Assembly (NCBI GenBank): GCA_029289235.1
Contig: JARFTZ010000015.1
Coordinates: forward strand, 1-45,389
Length of the DNA: 45,389 bases
Direction of reading: 5' to 3'
From: Gammaproteobacteria bacterium
GTDB lineage: Bacteria; Pseudomonadota; Gammaproteobacteria; Burkholderiales; Rhodocyclaceae
A model generated the notes under the pieces. The model was not told the origin of the DNA, searched no databases, and saw only the letters and a program-made list of their open reading frames with translations. Of the stretch, positions 1-8,215 are shown piece by piece. Position 1 is the stretch's first letter, and each line of letters opens with the position of its first letter. The position numbers were made by a program, and so were the translations under genes.

Positions 1-2
1 GC

Positions 3-431
3 TCGACAGAGCAAGTACGAGAGGCTGCGGAATGTGGAAATCGGATTCGCAACTGGATTGCCCCGACAGACGAACAGCTTGCCGAAATGTTCGATGAGGC
101 TGGTGTTGTCGTAAGACGTGATTGGCACCAGATCGTCGACCCGATCCGCGATTCATTTGAACAATTCTGTGATCGCCATTCTTGGTCAATTACGCGCAAG
201 AACGGTGCTTACGTCTGTCAGAGCATTCAATACGCTTGGGTTGGATGGCGTCAGGCTTGGATCGAGGCAGAGGATGCGGTTTTGAAGGGTGGAAACCCTC
301 CTGATGACGAACCGTGCGCATTCATGGCTCTCGGAGCCTGTACCGCGCAGCCTGTTTTCAGCACAACGCCTCCCGACGATCCGAATGTTGCCGGATGGGA
401 ACCGCTGTATCGGCGCAGTCAGCGCAGCTAG
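3..431 (+). CDS. Unrecognised protein, 5'-truncated by window edge
   Basis: The frame is open from the first full codon, so the true start may lie outside the window. An internal ATG at 87 would give 114 residues. I do not recognise the family. The visible protein is soluble, rich in Trp and acidic residues, and has no signal peptide or membrane segment. Its middle contains a Trp/Tyr cluster (YAWVGWRQAW), and the C-terminal part has Pro-Asp repeats. Short acidic proteins of this look are common in prophages and integrated elements, but that is only an impression. It is followed by an AT-rich spacer unlike the GC-rich genes downstream, which hints that it belongs to an inserted segment. Confidence 0.5.
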   Translation, partial: STEQVREAAECGNRIRNWIAPTDEQLAEMFDEAGVVVRRDWHQIVDPIRDSFEQFCDRHSWSITRKNGAYVCQSIQYAWVGWRQAWIEAEDAVLKGGNPPDDEPCAFMALGACTAQPVFSTTPPDDPNVAGWEPLYRRSQRS

Positions 432-481
432 AAAGGAAAGCGTAGTTATACATAGCTAGACTTGGCTATATTTTGTTAGAG

Positions 482-562
482 CCGCTGTCTAAGACCTCCG
501 CTGGAAGCATTGCAAATGCTAGGATAGATTTTCAAAATATGACAAAAATTCTTAGACAGCGG
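482..562. repeat. 81-bp segment bounded by 13-bp perfect inverted repeats
   Basis: CCGCTGTCTAAGA (482-494) is matched by its exact reverse complement at 550-562, with 55 nt between. The interior is AT-rich and has no reading frame. A run of seven T follows at 575-581. It could be a tiny MITE-like element, a remnant of transposon ends, or a long-loop hairpin acting as a transcription stop for the gene ending at 431. No clear target-site duplication is visible at the borders. Confidence 0.55.
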
Positions 563-658
563 ATTGCTGAAAAGTTTTTTTAATCATTAACTTACTTTGT
601 TTTGAATGCTTATTTGGGAAATTTCCGCTAAAATCCGGCGTCTTTGGCAGTTTGAACA

Positions 659-682
659 GGGTGCCCATTGGCACCCTTTTTT
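659..682 (+). terminator. Rho-independent terminator just upstream of lepA
   Basis: Stem GGGTGCC (659-665), loop CATT, stem GGCACCC (670-676), then six T (677-682). This is a canonical intrinsic terminator in plus orientation, 32 nt before the lepA ATG. It either ends transcription from the left or acts as an attenuator in the lepA leader. A TAAAAT (-10-like) lies at 629-634, but no good -35 is seen at the right distance. Confidence 0.85.
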
Positions 683-714
683 GTAATCGAATTCACGGTT
701 GTTGATTGCGGAAA

Positions 715-2511
715 ATGCGTTTGGAATTCATTCGAAACTTTTCGATCATTGCACATATCGATCACGGCAAATCGACGCTGGCCGACAGGATCATTCACCT
801 GTGTGGCGGTCTCTCGGAACGGGAGATGGAGGAGCAGGTGCTCGACTCGATGGACATCGAGCGTGAGCGCGGGATCACCATCAAGGCGCAGACTGCGGCG
901 CTCCAGTACAAGTCCCGCAATGGCCAGGTCTATAACCTGAATCTGATCGACACCCCGGGGCATGTGGACTTCTCCTACGAGGTGTCGCGTTCGCTCTCGG
1001 CATGCGAGGGAGCCTTGCTGGTTGTCGATGCTTCGCAGGGCGTCGAAGCGCAGACCGTGGCGAATTGCTACACGGCGATCGACCTCGGTGTGGAAGTCCT
1101 GCCTGTTCTCAACAAGATCGATCTTCCGTCGGCGATGCCCGACAATGCACGCCAGGAAATCGAGGACGTCATCGGCATCGATGCCTCCGACGCCGTGCTC
1201 GCCTCGGCGAAAACCGGGTTGGGGATCGAAGACATTCTCGAATCGATCATCGAGCGCATCCCGGCGCCGAAAGGCGACGAGGATGCGCCTCTCAAGGCGC
1301 TGCTGATCGATTCATGGTTCGACAACTATGTCGGGGTCGTCATGCTTGTGCGGGTCGTCGATGGCGTCCTGAAGCCCAAGGACAAGGTCCGGTTGATGGC
1401 CAGCGGTGGAACGTACTTGTGCGAGCAGGTCGGGGTCTTTACGCCCAAGGCCGTGCAGCGGGATTGTCTGGCGGCCGGCGAGGTTGGTTATGTCATCGCC
1501 AACATCAAGGAGCTGCAGGCAGCCAAGGTCGGCGACACCTTGACGCTGGCCGACCGGCCGGCAGCCGAGCCGTTGCCGGGATTCAAGGAAATCAAATCCC
1601 AGGTGTTCGCCGGGTTGTATCCGGTCGAGGCGAATCAATACGATTCCCTGCGCGAAGCTCTGGAGAAACTGAAGCTCAACGACGCCTCGCTGCATTTCGA
1701 ACCGGAAGTCTCGCAGGCGCTCGGCTTCGGTTTTCGTTGTGGCTTCCTCGGGTTGTTGCACATGGAGATCGTGCAGGAACGCCTGGAGCGCGAATTCGAC
1801 CAGGACCTGATCACGACAGCGCCGACGGTGATCTACGAAGTCGTGACCCGCGACGGCAACGTCATCCAGGTCGAGAATCCGGCGAAGCTGCCTGAAGTGA
1901 CGAAGACGGAGGAGATTCGGGAGCCGATCATCACCATCACCGTTTTCGTGCCACAGGATTATCTCGGCAGCGTCATCACGCTGTGCAACCAGAAGCGCGG
2001 CAATCAGGTCGACATGATCTATCACGGCCGTCAGGTGCAACTGACGTACGAAATGCCGATGGCCGAAGTCGTCATGGACTTCTTCGACAAGCTCAAGTCC
2101 GTATCCCGGGGCTATGCCTCGCTGGACTATGAGTTCAAGGAGTTCCGTCCGGCCGATGTCGTGAAGCTCGACATCCTCATCAACGGCGAGAAGGTCGATG
2201 CCTTGTCGGTTATCGTGCATCGGGCGAATTCGGTCTATCGGGGGCGTGAACTGGCGTCGAAGATGCGTTCGTTGATCCCGCGCCAGATGTATGACGTGGC
2301 GATTCAGGCGGCGATTGGCTCGAACATCATCGCCCGGGAGAACGTCAAGGCGTTGCGCAAGGACGTGCTGGCGAAGTGCTACGGCGGCGACATCACGCGG
2401 AAACGGAAACTTCTGGAGAAGCAGAAGGCCGGCAAGAAGCGCATGAAACAGGTTGGTTCGGTCGAGATTCCGCAGGAAGCCTTCCTCGCCGTGCTGCGGG
2501 TAGATAAATAG
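715..2511 (+). CDS. lepA: Elongation factor 4 (back-translocase LepA)
   Basis: Ribosome-associated translational GTPase that remodels or back-translocates stalled elongation complexes. It is about 598 residues, normal for LepA. The G1 loop AHIDHGKST lies near the N-terminus, followed by the switch stretch [16 protein letters not shown] (G3) and NKIDLP (G4). The LepA-specific C-terminal domain carries [14 protein letters not shown] and ends [21 protein letters not shown], which is diagnostic. I chose ATG 715. An in-frame TTG at 706 would add three residues, and neither start has a strong ribosome-binding site. It is first in the lepA-to-nagZ operon, and lepB follows after 15 nt. Confidence 0.98.
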   Translation: MRLEFIRNFSIIAHIDHGKSTLADRIIHLCGGLSEREMEEQVLDSMDIERERGITIKAQTAALQYKSRNGQVYNLNLIDTPGHVDFSYEVSRSLSACEGALLVVDASQGVEAQTVANCYTAIDLGVEVLPVLNKIDLPSAMPDNARQEIEDVIGIDASDAVLASAKTGLGIEDILESIIERIPAPKGDEDAPLKALLIDSWFDNYVGVVMLVRVVDGVLKPKDKVRLMASGGTYLCEQVGVFTPKAVQRDCLAAGEVGYVIANIKELQAAKVGDTLTLADRPAAEPLPGFKEIKSQVFAGLYPVEANQYDSLREALEKLKLNDASLHFEPEVSQALGFGFRCGFLGLLHMEIVQERLEREFDQDLITTAPTVIYEVVTRDGNVIQVENPAKLPEVTKTEEIREPIITITVFVPQDYLGSVITLCNQKRGNQVDMIYHGRQVQLTYEMPMAEVVMDFFDKLKSVSRGYASLDYEFKEFRPADVVKLDILINGEKVDALSVIVHRANSVYRGRELASKMRSLIPRQMYDVAIQAAIGSNIIARENVKALRKDVLAKCYGGDITRKRKLLEKQKAGKKRMKQVGSVEIPQEAFLAVLRVDK

Positions 2512-2526
2512 AAAAGGAGATTGTCG

Positions 2527-3315
2527 GTGAATTTTGCGCTGATCCTGTTTTGCCTTTTGCTGGCGAGCGGAGCCATCTGGTTGGCCGATGTCGTGTTTTT
2601 CCGCAAGCTGCGGGCGCCCGGTTCGAAGGATCCCTGGTGGGTCGAGTATGGCGCCAGCTTTTTCCCCGTCATTCTGGTGGTGTTCGTTCTGCGTTCATTC
2701 GTCGTCGAACCGTTCAAGATTCCGTCCGGCTCGATGATCCCGACCTTGCAGGTGGGCGATTTCATTCTGGTCAACAAGTTCACCTATGGCATCCGCCTGC
2801 CGGTGATCAACAAAAAGATCATTGACATCAACCAGCCGCAACGCGGTGATGTCATGGTGTTTCGCTATCCCGAAGATCCGTCGCTCGACTACATCAAGCG
2901 AATCGTCGGGGTGCCGGGCGACAAGGTCGAGTACCAGAACAAGCGCCTGACGATCAACGGGAAACCGGTCGAGCAGGTGAGGGTGGATGACTATCTTCAT
3001 CCCGAGCGGCTGTATTACTCGCAACAATACGTCGAGCGCGTCAACGGCTTCGATCACCGCATCTTGACCGACAAGGATGCGCCGGCTTTCATCATGGACG
3101 TGGCGCGATTCCCGGGCCGGGAGAATTGTCTCTACAACAATGCAGGTGTAATCTGCACCGTTCCCAAGGGACAGTATTTCGTAATGGGTGACAACCGGGA
3201 CAACAGCCGGGATAGCCGGTACTGGGGATTCGTTCCGGACGAAAACATTGTCGGAAAAGCGTTTTTCATCTGGCTCAATTTTGGCGACCTGAAGCGTATC
3301 GGTCCGTTCAAATAA
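2527..3315 (+). CDS. lepB: Signal peptidase I
   Basis: Membrane serine protease that removes signal peptides from exported preproteins. Two N-terminal membrane helices (about residues 3-24 and 45-60) precede the catalytic domain. The box SGSMIPTL carries the nucleophile Ser (about 69), and YIKRIVGVPGD carries the general-base Lys (about 124). GDNRDNSRDSRYWGFV is the conserved last box. I chose GTG 2527 because AGGAG at 2515-2519 sits seven bases upstream. A TTG at 2521 abuts that site too closely. Gene order lepA-lepB-rnc-era is classical in proteobacteria. Confidence 0.97.
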   Translation: MNFALILFCLLLASGAIWLADVVFFRKLRAPGSKDPWWVEYGASFFPVILVVFVLRSFVVEPFKIPSGSMIPTLQVGDFILVNKFTYGIRLPVINKKIIDINQPQRGDVMVFRYPEDPSLDYIKRIVGVPGDKVEYQNKRLTINGKPVEQVRVDDYLHPERLYYSQQYVERVNGFDHRILTDKDAPAFIMDVARFPGRENCLYNNAGVICTVPKGQYFVMGDNRDNSRDSRYWGFVPDENIVGKAFFIWLNFGDLKRIGPFK

Positions 3316-3331
3316 AAGGAGAAATCGGATA

Positions 3332-3685
3332 ATGCGGCATCAGCGTGGAGTTTCTTTGTCAGGCCTGCTGGTCTGGGGGGCGGTTATCGCGGCGGTGGCC
3401 TTGCTGGGCATCCGGGTGGCACCCGAAGTCATCGATTATTACAAGATCAAGAAAATCGTTGCTTCGACGGCGGCGAATTCCAGCGGGAAAACCGTGCCGG
3501 AAATCCGGGCCATTTTCGGAAAATATGCCGATGTGGATCATATCGAAACGATCACTGCGGCGGATCTGGATATTTCCAAGGAAGGCAACCAAGTGGTCAT
3601 CGCATTCGAATACGAAAAGCGGATTCCCTTGTTTCTCAATGTCAGCCTGTTGATCGACTTCCAGGGGTCGTCATCGGAGCGCTGA
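3332..3685 (+). CDS. DUF4845 small membrane-anchored protein
   Basis: 117 residues, matching the DUF4845 family commonly found between lepB and rnc in beta- and gammaproteobacteria. The N-terminus (RGVSLSGLLVWGAVIAAVAL) resembles a type IV pilin-like leader followed by one membrane helix. A small periplasmic alpha/beta domain of about 85 residues follows. Its function is not established. The genomic position suggests a role near protein export or the membrane, but that is inference. AAGGAG at 3316-3321 precedes the ATG. Confidence 0.85.
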   Translation: MRHQRGVSLSGLLVWGAVIAAVALLGIRVAPEVIDYYKIKKIVASTAANSSGKTVPEIRAIFGKYADVDHIETITAADLDISKEGNQVVIAFEYEKRIPLFLNVSLLIDFQGSSSER

Positions 3686-3693
3686 GTCCTCGC

Positions 3694-4374
3694 ATGACTG
3701 ATTCTCTTGAGAAAGCGCTGGATTATGTCTATCGGGACAAGTCCCTGTTGTCGGCTGCGCTGACCCATCGCAGCCACAGCGCCCAACATAACGAGCGGCT
3801 GGAGTTTCTCGGTGACTCGATTCTGAATGCGGTGATCGCGCGGGAGCTGTATGCAAAATTCCCGGATGCGCCCGAAGGGGATTTGTCCCGGCTGCGGGCG
3901 AACCTCGTGCGGCAGGACTCTCTTCATTCTCTTGCGCTGTCCTTGTCGCTTGGCGGGTATATCCGTCTCGGCGAAGGCGAGTTGAAGAGCGGTGGCGCGA
4001 GCCGGCCCTCGATTCTTGCCGATGCGCTTGAGGCTGTCTTCGGCGCCATCTGGCTTGATGGCGGGTTCGAGGTGGCCAGTACGGTCATCTGCCGGTTGTA
4101 CGGGGCGATGCTCGGGGGGCTCTCGCTTGAGAGGCCGAACAAGGATGCGAAAACGCGCCTGCAGGAATACTTGCAGGCAAGGCGCTTGCCCTTGCCCAAA
4201 TACTTGTTGATCAGCACCGATGGCGAGGCGCACGCACAGGTATTCAACATGGCCTGCGAGATAGAGCGCCTGCATGTTCGCTCCGAAGGACGTGGCGGGA
4301 GCCGGCGGGCCGCGGAGCAGATGGCGGCGGAAAAAGCGCTGGAAATGCTGAACTTCAATACGGATGAGCGGTGA
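3694..4374 (+). CDS. rnc: Ribonuclease III
   Basis: Double-strand-specific endoribonuclease that processes rRNA precursors and structured mRNAs. It has 226 residues, the usual length. The signature NERLEFLGDS is at residues 33-42, with acidic metal ligands at about E34, E37 and D41, and D110/E113 in DALEAVFGAIWLDGG. A C-terminal double-stranded-RNA-binding domain covers about 155-221 (TRLQEYLQ to the Ala-rich final helix). Its stop overlaps the start of era by four bases (GTGA), which suggests translational coupling. Confidence 0.98.
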   Translation: MTDSLEKALDYVYRDKSLLSAALTHRSHSAQHNERLEFLGDSILNAVIARELYAKFPDAPEGDLSRLRANLVRQDSLHSLALSLSLGGYIRLGEGELKSGGASRPSILADALEAVFGAIWLDGGFEVASTVICRLYGAMLGGLSLERPNKDAKTRLQEYLQARRLPLPKYLLISTDGEAHAQVFNMACEIERLHVRSEGRGGSRRAAEQMAAEKALEMLNFNTDER

Positions 4375-5264
4375 ATGTCGTGACAGATTTGAAATCCGGC
4401 TATGTGGCCATCGTCGGTCGTCCCAACGTGGGTAAGTCGACCCTGCTCAACCGACTGGTCGGTGAAAAGATAAGTATCGTTTCGCGCAAGGCGCAGACGA
4501 CGCGTCACCGGGTTGCCGGCATCCTTACCGAAGCGGATGCGCAGTACGTTTTTGTCGATACCCCGGGCTTTCAAACGAAACATGCCAGCGCCCTGAATCG
4601 CGCCATGAACCGGGGTGTTACTCAGGCGCTGGCGGATGTCGACGTGGTGGTTTTCGTCGTCGAGGCAAAGGCCTTCAGTGCGCAGGACCGGGCGGTGATT
4701 CGCCTGTTGCCCGAGGGAAAACCAGTCATCCTGGCAGTCAACAAAACGGATATGCTCAAGGAAAAGAACAGCCTGCTGCCGCTGTTGGCTGGTTTTTCGA
4801 AGGAGTATCCGTTCGCAGCCATCGTTCCTGTCTGTGCCACAAGGGGGAATCAACTCCAGGACTTGCTTGCAGAGGTGCGTAAATACCTGCCACACGATGA
4901 ACTGCTTTTTGCGGAAGACGATATCACCGACAAAAGCGAACGCTTTCTCGCCGCGGAATATATCCGCGAGAAAGTCTTCCGCTTGATCGGTGACGAGTTG
5001 CCCTACGCGACCACCGTCGAGATCGAAAAATTCGAGATTGACGGGGCTTTGCGTCGAATCAGCGCGGCGATCGTTGTGGACCGCGCGGCGCACAAAGGCA
5101 TCGTCATCGGCAAGGGCGGTGAAATGCTCAAGCGAATCGCTTCCGAAGCGCGTCAGGACATGGAGCGTCTGTTCGACGGAAAAGTGTTTCTTGAGGTGTT
5201 CGTCAAGGTCAAGTCGGGCTGGTCCGATGACGAGCGTCTGCTCAAGAGCTTAGGGTACGAATAG
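4371..5264 (+). CDS. era: GTPase Era
   Basis: Essential GTPase that binds 16S rRNA near its 3' end and assists 30S maturation. It has 297 residues. G1 is GRPNVGKS (16-23), the switch is TTRHR, G3 is DTPG (63-66) and G4 is NKTD (124-127). The C-terminal KH domain includes GIVIGKGGEMLKRI. The GTG start at 4371 overlaps the rnc stop. A second in-frame GTG at 4380 is possible. It lies next to rnc and recO as in many proteobacteria. Confidence 0.98.
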   Translation: MNVVTDLKSGYVAIVGRPNVGKSTLLNRLVGEKISIVSRKAQTTRHRVAGILTEADAQYVFVDTPGFQTKHASALNRAMNRGVTQALADVDVVVFVVEAKAFSAQDRAVIRLLPEGKPVILAVNKTDMLKEKNSLLPLLAGFSKEYPFAAIVPVCATRGNQLQDLLAEVRKYLPHDELLFAEDDITDKSERFLAAEYIREKVFRLIGDELPYATTVEIEKFEIDGALRRISAAIVVDRAAHKGIVIGKGGEMLKRIASEARQDMERLFDGKVFLEVFVKVKSGWSDDERLLKSLGYE

Positions 5265-5292
5265 GCTCCGCACTTGCGCCGATAGCGATTCC

Positions 5293-6009
5293 ATGCAACA
5301 TCGACATAAAGTGGATGGGCAGCCGGCGTATGTTCTGCACAGTTACCCATTTCGCGAAACCAGCCTGATCGTTGAAGCTTTTTCACGGGATTACGGGCGC
5401 GTGGCGTTACTCGCGCGGGGTGCCCGGCGTGCGCGATCCGTCATGCGAGGGGTGCTGATGGCTTTCCAGCCGCTTGAACTGTCGTGGGCCGGCAAAGGCG
5501 AGGTACAGACCCTGATGAAAGCAGAGTGGCAAGGCGGGCAGCCGCTATTGACGGGAAAGGCACTGTTCTGCGGCTACTATCTCAACGAACTCCTGGTAAA
5601 TCTCCTCCCGCGCGAGGATGCGCATCCACGGCTGTTTTCCTTTTATGCCGAAGTGCTGCGACGCTTCGCCTTGACTCCCCGCGAGTCGGATATCCGCTGT
5701 TTTGAGCGTGCTTTCCTGCAGGAGTTGGGCTATGGCTTGTTGCTTCTCAACGATGTGAATGGCTATCCTGTCGATCCGGACGGCTTTTACGCCTACGAGA
5801 TCGAGCGCGGGCCGGTGAGGCTTGACGTTGCGGGGAGAGGACCGTTGGCTATCCGCGGCAAGACCTTGATTGATCTTGCTGAAGATGATTTTTCCGACGC
5901 ACGGACGTTGTTGGAAGCCAAACAGTTGATGCGGGCGTTGATCGCGCATTATCTGGGTGGTAAGTCATTGGAGACACGAAAGATATTTATGGAGTACCAC
6001 GAACTATGA
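5293..6009 (+). CDS. recO: DNA repair protein RecO
   Basis: Recombination mediator that, with RecR, loads RecA onto SSB-coated single-stranded DNA. It has 238 residues. The N-terminal OB-fold has YVLHSYPFRETSLIVEAFSRDYGRVALLARGAR-type sequence (seen at about residues 13-45), which is typical of the family. A helical C-terminal domain follows. The family's zinc-binding Cys cluster is absent, as in many proteobacterial RecO proteins. It overlaps pdxJ by four bases (ATGA). Confidence 0.95.
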   Translation: MQHRHKVDGQPAYVLHSYPFRETSLIVEAFSRDYGRVALLARGARRARSVMRGVLMAFQPLELSWAGKGEVQTLMKAEWQGGQPLLTGKALFCGYYLNELLVNLLPREDAHPRLFSFYAEVLRRFALTPRESDIRCFERAFLQELGYGLLLLNDVNGYPVDPDGFYAYEIERGPVRLDVAGRGPLAIRGKTLIDLAEDDFSDARTLLEAKQLMRALIAHYLGGKSLETRKIFMEYHEL

Positions 6010-6770
6010 TTGAACTGGGCGTCAATATTGACCACGTGGCAACGATTCGGCAGGCTCGCCGGACCTATGAGCCCGAGCCCGCATGGGCGGCGGTGGAAGC
6101 ACATATCGGTGGTGCCGATGGCATCACCGTGCATTTGCGCGAGGACCGTCGCCATATCCAGGACGCCGATGTGGAAAAGCTGCGCACACTGACGCAAATA
6201 AAGCTGAACCTGGAAATGGCGGCGACCGACGAGATGGTCGCCATTGCCTGCCGGCTAAAGCCGGAAATGGCGATGCTCGTTCCGGAGGGGCGTCATGAAG
6301 TCACCACGGAGGGCGGGCTTGATATCGTTGCGCAGGAAGAGAAATTGAAGCAGGCCGTGGACCGCCTGGCCGACGCCGGAATCATCAGCAGTGTTTTCAT
6401 CGATGCCGATCTTCGTCAGGTCGAGGCGGCGGCCCGCATCGGGGCGCGTGTCTGCGAGATTCATACCGGGCCTTACGCACACGCTTTCCACACGCAGGGA
6501 CGCGATGCCGAGAGCCCTGCCGTGGTTGCCGAACTGGATAAAATCCGGCTGGCCGGGGATGCCATCCGTGATCTCGGGATGCGTTTCAATGCTGGCCATG
6601 CGCTGAACTATTTCAACGTTCAGCCCGTGGCGCGCTTGCCGGGAATCCGCGAATTGCACATCGGTCATTCGATCGTCTGCCGCGCGGTGTTCGTCGGGTT
6701 GCGTGAAGCCGTTCGTGAAATGAAGCGACTGATGCGCGAGGCGGCCGCGTTGCCACCCCAATTGCCATGA
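6006..6770 (+). CDS. pdxJ: Pyridoxine 5'-phosphate synthase
   Basis: Condenses 1-deoxy-D-xylulose 5-phosphate with 3-amino-2-oxopropyl phosphate to make pyridoxine 5'-phosphate in the DXP-dependent vitamin B6 pathway. It has 254 residues, a TIM barrel. The N-terminal ELGVNIDHVATIRQARR is diagnostic. VHLREDRRHI, EIHTGPYA and the C-terminal IGHSIVCRAVFVGL phosphate-binding stretch also match. It is coupled to recO upstream and acpS downstream by four-base overlaps, an arrangement conserved in proteobacteria. Confidence 0.98.
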   Translation: MIELGVNIDHVATIRQARRTYEPEPAWAAVEAHIGGADGITVHLREDRRHIQDADVEKLRTLTQIKLNLEMAATDEMVAIACRLKPEMAMLVPEGRHEVTTEGGLDIVAQEEKLKQAVDRLADAGIISSVFIDADLRQVEAAARIGARVCEIHTGPYAHAFHTQGRDAESPAVVAELDKIRLAGDAIRDLGMRFNAGHALNYFNVQPVARLPGIRELHIGHSIVCRAVFVGLREAVREMKRLMREAAALPPQLP

Positions 6771-7144
6771 TCGTTGGCATCGGTACCGACATCGCGTCGG
6801 TTGCGCGGGTCGGTCGGTTGTTTGAACGCCACGGGCAGCGTGCGCTTGAAAAGCTGTTGGCTCCTTCCGAGATTGACGAGTTCGCCAAGGTGCGCGACCA
6901 AGCGCGCTTCCTGGCGAAGCGCTTTGCCGCCAAGGAGGCATTGGGCAAAGCCTTGGGTATTGGTGTCGTCGCACCGGCGACATTGCCGAATATTGCTGTT
7001 ATTCATGATGATCTGGGCAAGCCGGTATTCAGTTACGCCCCGGTATTGGCCGCCTATCTCGATGAACGTGCGCTTGTCGCCCACCTGTCAATCAGCGATG
7101 AAACGGAATACGCCGTTGCCTTCGTCGTTGTCGAACGTTCCTGA
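6767..7144 (+). CDS. acpS: Holo-[acyl-carrier-protein] synthase
   Basis: Transfers 4'-phosphopantetheine from coenzyme A to the serine of apo-ACP, activating it for fatty-acid synthesis. It has 125 residues. GIGTDIASVAR holds the metal-binding Asp (about D8), and FAAKEALGKALG holds the second metal ligand Glu (about E57). Together these are the two signature motifs of AcpS. The ATG overlaps the pdxJ stop (ATGA). Confidence 0.97.
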   Translation: MIVGIGTDIASVARVGRLFERHGQRALEKLLAPSEIDEFAKVRDQARFLAKRFAAKEALGKALGIGVVAPATLPNIAVIHDDLGKPVFSYAPVLAAYLDERALVAHLSISDETEYAVAFVVVERS

Positions 7145-7156
7145 AGTGGAATTGCC

Positions 7157-8170
7157 ATGTCTGTGATGCTCCCGCTCGGGCCGTTGATGATCGATATCGC
7201 GGGCCATGAACTGACGGATCTGGATCGTGAACGTCTGGTCCATCCACTCGTCGGTGGCGTTATCCTCTTCGCGCGAAATTACGCCTCGCCCGAACAGTTG
7301 TCGGCGCTGACCACCGAAATTCACGCGCTGCGTTCCCCTTCGCTGCTGATCGCCATCGATCACGAGGGCGGGCGGGTCCAGCGTTGTCGCGAGGGCTTTA
7401 CGCGCTTGCCGGCGATGCGGCGCCTTGGAGGGTTGTGGGAGTGCGATGCACCGCGTGCGCTGACGCTTGCACGGCAAATCGGTTATGTGTTGGCTTGCGA
7501 ACTGAGGAGTCATGGCGTGGATATGTCGTTTACGCCGGTGCTCGACCTGGATTGGGGGCGGAGCCAGGTGATCGGTGACCGTTCTTTTCACCGCGATCCC
7601 GAGGTGGTCGTGCAACTGGCGGGGGAATTGATTGCGGGGCTTCGCCAAGCCGGAATGAGTGCTTGCGGCAAACATTTTCCGGGGCACGGGTGGGTGGAGG
7701 CGGATTCACATCTGGCCATTCCCGTCGATCGGCGGTCGTTGGCCGAAATCGAAACCGACATGCAACCGTTCAGGCGACTCGCACTCGATGCAATCATGCC
7801 AGCGCATGTCATTTATCCAGCGGTGGATGAACGACCGGCCGGTTTCTCGCCGCGCTGGATCGATATTCTGCGTCGGGAGATCGGCTTCGGCGGCGTGGTA
7901 TTCAGCGACGATCTATCGATGGAGGGCGCCAGTGTCGCCGGTGGCATCGTCGAGCGTGTCGAGGCTGCGTGGCGTGCCGGCTGCGACATGCTTCTGGTGT
8001 GCAATGCGCCCGACAAGGTGTCGGATGTCCTTGAGCATTGGCGGCCTGTCGTTGATCCCGCTCATTCGCAACGGATTGTGCAACTCGGGCCGGATACAGT
8101 GTTCCGAGGAGTCGAGGATCTTGCCGCCTATCAGGCGGGAGTGGACGCTGCTGGCCAGTTTGCAGATTGA
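7157..8170 (+). CDS. nagZ: Beta-N-acetylhexosaminidase (GH3)
   Basis: Cytoplasmic glycosidase that releases N-acetylglucosamine from anhydromuropeptides during peptidoglycan recycling. It has 337 residues, normal for Gram-negative NagZ. Visible landmarks are [10 protein letters not shown] (about 67-76), the KHFPGHG loop (172-178) with the His of the His-Asp catalytic pair, and SDDLSMEGA (about 250-258) with the nucleophile Asp. It is last in the lepA operon and converges on the TRAP genes. Confidence 0.97.
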   Translation: MSVMLPLGPLMIDIAGHELTDLDRERLVHPLVGGVILFARNYASPEQLSALTTEIHALRSPSLLIAIDHEGGRVQRCREGFTRLPAMRRLGGLWECDAPRALTLARQIGYVLACELRSHGVDMSFTPVLDLDWGRSQVIGDRSFHRDPEVVVQLAGELIAGLRQAGMSACGKHFPGHGWVEADSHLAIPVDRRSLAEIETDMQPFRRLALDAIMPAHVIYPAVDERPAGFSPRWIDILRREIGFGGVVFSDDLSMEGASVAGGIVERVEAAWRAGCDMLLVCNAPDKVSDVLEHWRPVVDPAHSQRIVQLGPDTVFRGVEDLAAYQAGVDAAGQFAD

Positions 8171-8202
8171 ACCTCCTGCCGGCAAAGGCTGGACAGGAGG
8201 TT
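8170..8202. terminator. Stem-loop between convergent nagZ and dctM genes
   Basis: AACCTCCTG (8170-8178) pairs perfectly with CAGGAGGTT (8194-8202). The loop is 15 nt, and two further C/G pairs may form inside. There is no long T tract on either strand, so it is a candidate bidirectional terminator by position rather than a textbook one. Confidence 0.5.
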
Positions 8203-8215
8203 GTTGCGCAGAACA

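Noticed and set aside
451-475. Terminator after the first, partial gene (ATAGC/GCTAT stem followed by ATTTTG)
   Set aside because: The stem is only five A/T-rich base pairs and the T run is short.
1312-2220. Long open frame on the minus strand within lepA
   Set aside because: Antisense frames of this kind arise from codon bias in GC-rich genes; the plus strand encodes an intact, recognisable LepA.
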